Shown: one piece after another, positions 42,640 through 44,674 of the stretch
Layout: every line of letters begins with the position of its first letter
How positions within the stretch are numbered: the first letter of the stretch is position 1
The notes under the pieces: model-generated
Seen by the model: only the letters and a program-made list of their open reading frames with translations
What the model was told of the DNA's origin: nothing
Databases searched by the model: none
Made by a program: the position numbers and the translations under genes
Source: Planctomycetaceae bacterium
Lineage (GTDB): Bacteria > Planctomycetota > Planctomycetia > Pirellulales > Pirellulaceae
Length of the DNA stretch: 44,674 bases
Assembly (NCBI GenBank): GCA_024225195.1
Contig: JAAEMV010001020.1
Location: 1-44,674 of the forward strand
Direction: 5' to 3'

Positions 42640-44205
42640 ATGCCCATCAATCGACCCAAACTTTTGATTCGCGCTGACGCCGGGCCTGCCACTGGAACTC
42701 GGCATGTTACTCGCTCACTCTCGATTGCGCGAGCCTGGAAAAACTCCGGCGGCACTGTGGCGTTCGCTTGTGGCTCACTTCCTCGCGGACTTCTTAAAAA
42801 AATTGCTTCCGAACAAATTCATTTCATTCCACTAACCCATTCAGAATGCGACCAAGCCGACGCGGCGGAAACAAAACGAATCGCCGCCACCATGCACCCC
42901 GATTGGATCATCCTCGACGGCGATAGATTTCCCGAAAACTACCTTGCGTCGTTAAAACAAGGACAGTCAAAATTGCTTCTGATTGGCAACCACGACTCAA
43001 CCAATCCCGAACTTGCAGACATGGTCGTAAATCAGGCCGCAACGTCGATTAGTCCACCGACTACCAACCAGCACGAACACTGCGTTTTTCTGGGCGGTCC
43101 AGAACATGCCCTCCTGGATGAACTCATATCTCACCGGGAATCTCTCCTCCCTCCACCCAAAAAAATTGCCAAGGAAGCAAGAAAGATCCTCGTGTCCCTC
43201 GGCGAGAATGACAAAGACAATTGGACGCTCAAGACACTCCAATCCATTTCCGATTTAGGAAAAAAACGTATCGTTGTGGACTGCGTGATCGGGCCTCAAT
43301 ACCCCCATGCAGCCGAACTAAATCAGTTCAAAAGGCAAGCTAAACTCAATTTAAGAATCCATCGAAATCGCGATCGAGTTCAACAATTGCTCCCCCGAAT
43401 TGACATCGCGATTACCTCGAGAGCCGCAACATATCAACTCGCTTACTGGGGAATCCCGACCGTCATCATTGACCAAGCCCCTCAACAGCCACGCGTGCAC
43501 GACCCTTTGAATCAGCCAGCACTTGAATTTAAGGGACAAACCGCGACTGTCAGTCGCCAAGAACTTAAACAAGTTCTACTGCAATTAATTGGCAATCCGG
43601 AACAAAGAAAGTCCATGTCCGAACTCGGCCAGCGCCAAGTTGATGGACAGGGTGCCAAACGCGTCGTACGCACCATGAAAACCGGCAGCCTCAACTTGCG
43701 ATCGGCCAATCCCCAGGATTCCAAAATCATCTGGCGTTGGCACAATGATCCAGAAGTAAAATCCGTTGCACTAGCGAGCCCCGATCAGTCACTAGATGAG
43801 TTTGCCACCGAATTTCAAACAAGAATTGAATCCCATAACAACCACTGTTGGATTGTTGAAAACACCGCTGGAACTGCAATTGGATACGCTTGCTTTGACG
43901 AATCCCAAAGTGAATCTGCGCCAAACATAAGTATCATTGTCGACCACTCGAGGCGGGGCAGGGGAGTCGGAACCGCGATCATATGCCAAGCCTCAGAAAA
44001 ACTATTTCGCCAATCCAACCACCTCCGAATCGTTGCCCAAATCAGACCGGGGAATGTTGCCTCGGAAAAAGCTTTCCGGGCGGCTGGCTTTACTGGAATT
44101 CAACCGGCAATCATTCATGGAAAAATGGCGCTTCAATTTGAGCTGAAACGTCCAGCGGCAATCCCACTCCCAATTCCCGAGGAAAGCCGAAGAAAAGCAG
44201 CCTGA
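42640..44205 (+). CDS. pseG: fused PseG-like hydrolase and PseH-like N-acetyltransferase
   Basis: A 521-residue two-domain protein. Residues 1 to about 335 resemble PseG (UDP-sugar hydrolase, GT-B/MurG-like), with LIRADAGPATGTRHVTRSLSIA, where H22 matches the catalytic His, and VVNQAATS. Residues ~348-510 are a GNAT acetyltransferase (RGRGVGTAII, RPGNVASEKAFRAAGF), the PseH role of N4-acetylation. The PseG half departs from the family: GxGH is GTRH, and the usual GG-T-xx-E segment reads SRAATYQLA (260-268). The ATG at 42640 is chosen because the longer frame overlaps the previous gene. The protein ends in RKAA. Confidence 0.87.
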   Translation: MPINRPKLLIRADAGPATGTRHVTRSLSIARAWKNSGGTVAFACGSLPRGLLKKIASEQIHFIPLTHSECDQADAAETKRIAATMHPDWIILDGDRFPENYLASLKQGQSKLLLIGNHDSTNPELADMVVNQAATSISPPTTNQHEHCVFLGGPEHALLDELISHRESLLPPPKKIAKEARKILVSLGENDKDNWTLKTLQSISDLGKKRIVVDCVIGPQYPHAAELNQFKRQAKLNLRIHRNRDRVQQLLPRIDIAITSRAATYQLAYWGIPTVIIDQAPQQPRVHDPLNQPALEFKGQTATVSRQELKQVLLQLIGNPEQRKSMSELGQRQVDGQGAKRVVRTMKTGSLNLRSANPQDSKIIWRWHNDPEVKSVALASPDQSLDEFATEFQTRIESHNNHCWIVENTAGTAIGYACFDESQSESAPNISIIVDHSRRGRGVGTAIICQASEKLFRQSNHLRIVAQIRPGNVASEKAFRAAGFTGIQPAIIHGKMALQFELKRPAAIPLPIPEESRRKAA

Positions 44206-44272
44206 AAGATTCCCAGACCACACTGCAACCAATCTGCAAATCCCTCAAACTCATTCGTTTAAAAGCTACTCG

Positions 44273-44674
44273 ATGGACCCCCAAAAGAACATTCAAATCA
44301 ATGGCCGCCTGATTGGCGATCGCCAACCGACCTACATCATCGCAGAATTGTCGGCCAACCATCACCAATCGTTTGACCGAGCTGTGGAAATTATCCAGCA
44401 GGCACATCGCGCGGGCGCGGACGCTGTCAAACTCCAAACCTATACTGCCGACACCCTAACACTCGACTCGCATCAACCCCATTTTAAAATTCAGGGCGGC
44501 ACCGTTTGGGATGGCAAAAGCTTTTACGAACTTTACCAAAAAGCATCCACACCATGGGAATGGCATGCTGAACTGAAATCGATCGCGAACCAACTTGGAA
44601 TGGATCTCTTCTCGAGCCCATTTGATGCGACTGCCGTTGAGTTCCTTGAAACACTTGATGTGCCTGCCTATAAA
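44273..44674 (+). CDS. pseI: pseudaminic acid synthase, N-terminal part (runs off window)
   Basis: 134 residues of a NeuB-family synthase that condenses a 2,4-diacetamido-trideoxy-altrose with phosphoenolpyruvate to form pseudaminic acid. Visible blocks are IIAELSANHHQSFDRAVEII, GADAVKLQTYTADTLTLDS and FSSPFDATAVEFLETLDVPAYK. ELSANH and KLQTYT favour PseI over NeuB or LegI. The ATG at 44273 is the first start after the pseGH stop, 67 bases downstream. The reading frame is intact to the window edge; the antifreeze-like C-terminus is not seen. Confidence 0.9.
   Translation, partial: MDPQKNIQINGRLIGDRQPTYIIAELSANHHQSFDRAVEIIQQAHRAGADAVKLQTYTADTLTLDSHQPHFKIQGGTVWDGKSFYELYQKASTPWEWHAELKSIANQLGMDLFSSPFDATAVEFLETLDVPAYK

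Noticed and set aside
37101-44674. Horizontally acquired genomic island
   Set aside because: Codon use and base composition look like the rest of the window, and no integrase, tRNA or flanking repeat is visible.

Overview
The window looks like chromosomal DNA of a planctomycete, most likely a marine member of the Pirellulales. The grounds are a bacterial tetrahydromethanopterin (H4MPT) biosynthesis gene set, planctomycete-style hypotheticals (a DUF6690-like secreted protein, a DnaA with a variant domain IV, a Tat-exported glycosylasparaginase), frequent TTG/GTG starts with weak Shine-Dalgarno sequences, and a moderate GC content. This assignment rests on gene content alone. I see no rRNA, tRNA, CRISPR array, prophage or insertion sequence.

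Layout. Bases 1-93 hold the 3' end of a CPBP-type membrane protease. Bases 180-1744 (minus) hold argE and a GNAT acetyltransferase. Bases 2075-8076 (plus) form an H4MPT-related block: a DHPS-like protein, a stand-alone FtsH-type M41 peptidase, pabB, pabA, a DUF447 protein and beta-RFAP synthase. Next come pdxJ, dapA, a glycosylasparaginase, an anti-sigma-like small protein (minus), a secreted metallophosphoesterase and folE. A winged-helix AAA ATPase (minus) is followed by a NatA/NatB exporter pair whose permease is fused to a CPBP protease. Then come an amidohydrolase, a THUMP-like methyltransferase (minus), two hypotheticals and dnaA with a structured leader.

Bases 25804-29256 carry an MsbA-like ABC exporter and a GT4 glycosyltransferase. 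A translationally coupled GcvT-like/PYROXD2-like pair (29667-32497) faces a minus-strand operon of OleB-like hydrolase, CitG-like protein and PTPS-family protein (32579-34876). The right end is a surface-sugar region: two methyltransferases (minus), two glycosyltransferases, then a pseudaminic-acid-type operon pseB-pseC-spsF-like-pseGH-pseI that runs off the window.

How the genes work together. FolE and the PTPS protein can make the pterin moiety. PabA/PabB start pABA synthesis, and beta-RFAP synthase joins pABA to PRPP, the committed step of H4MPT synthesis. The DHPS-like, DUF447 and CitG-like genes are known companions of that pathway. The GcvT/flavoprotein pair could feed one-carbon units to such a carrier, which is inference. 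The right end probably builds and decorates a nonulosonic-acid surface glycan.
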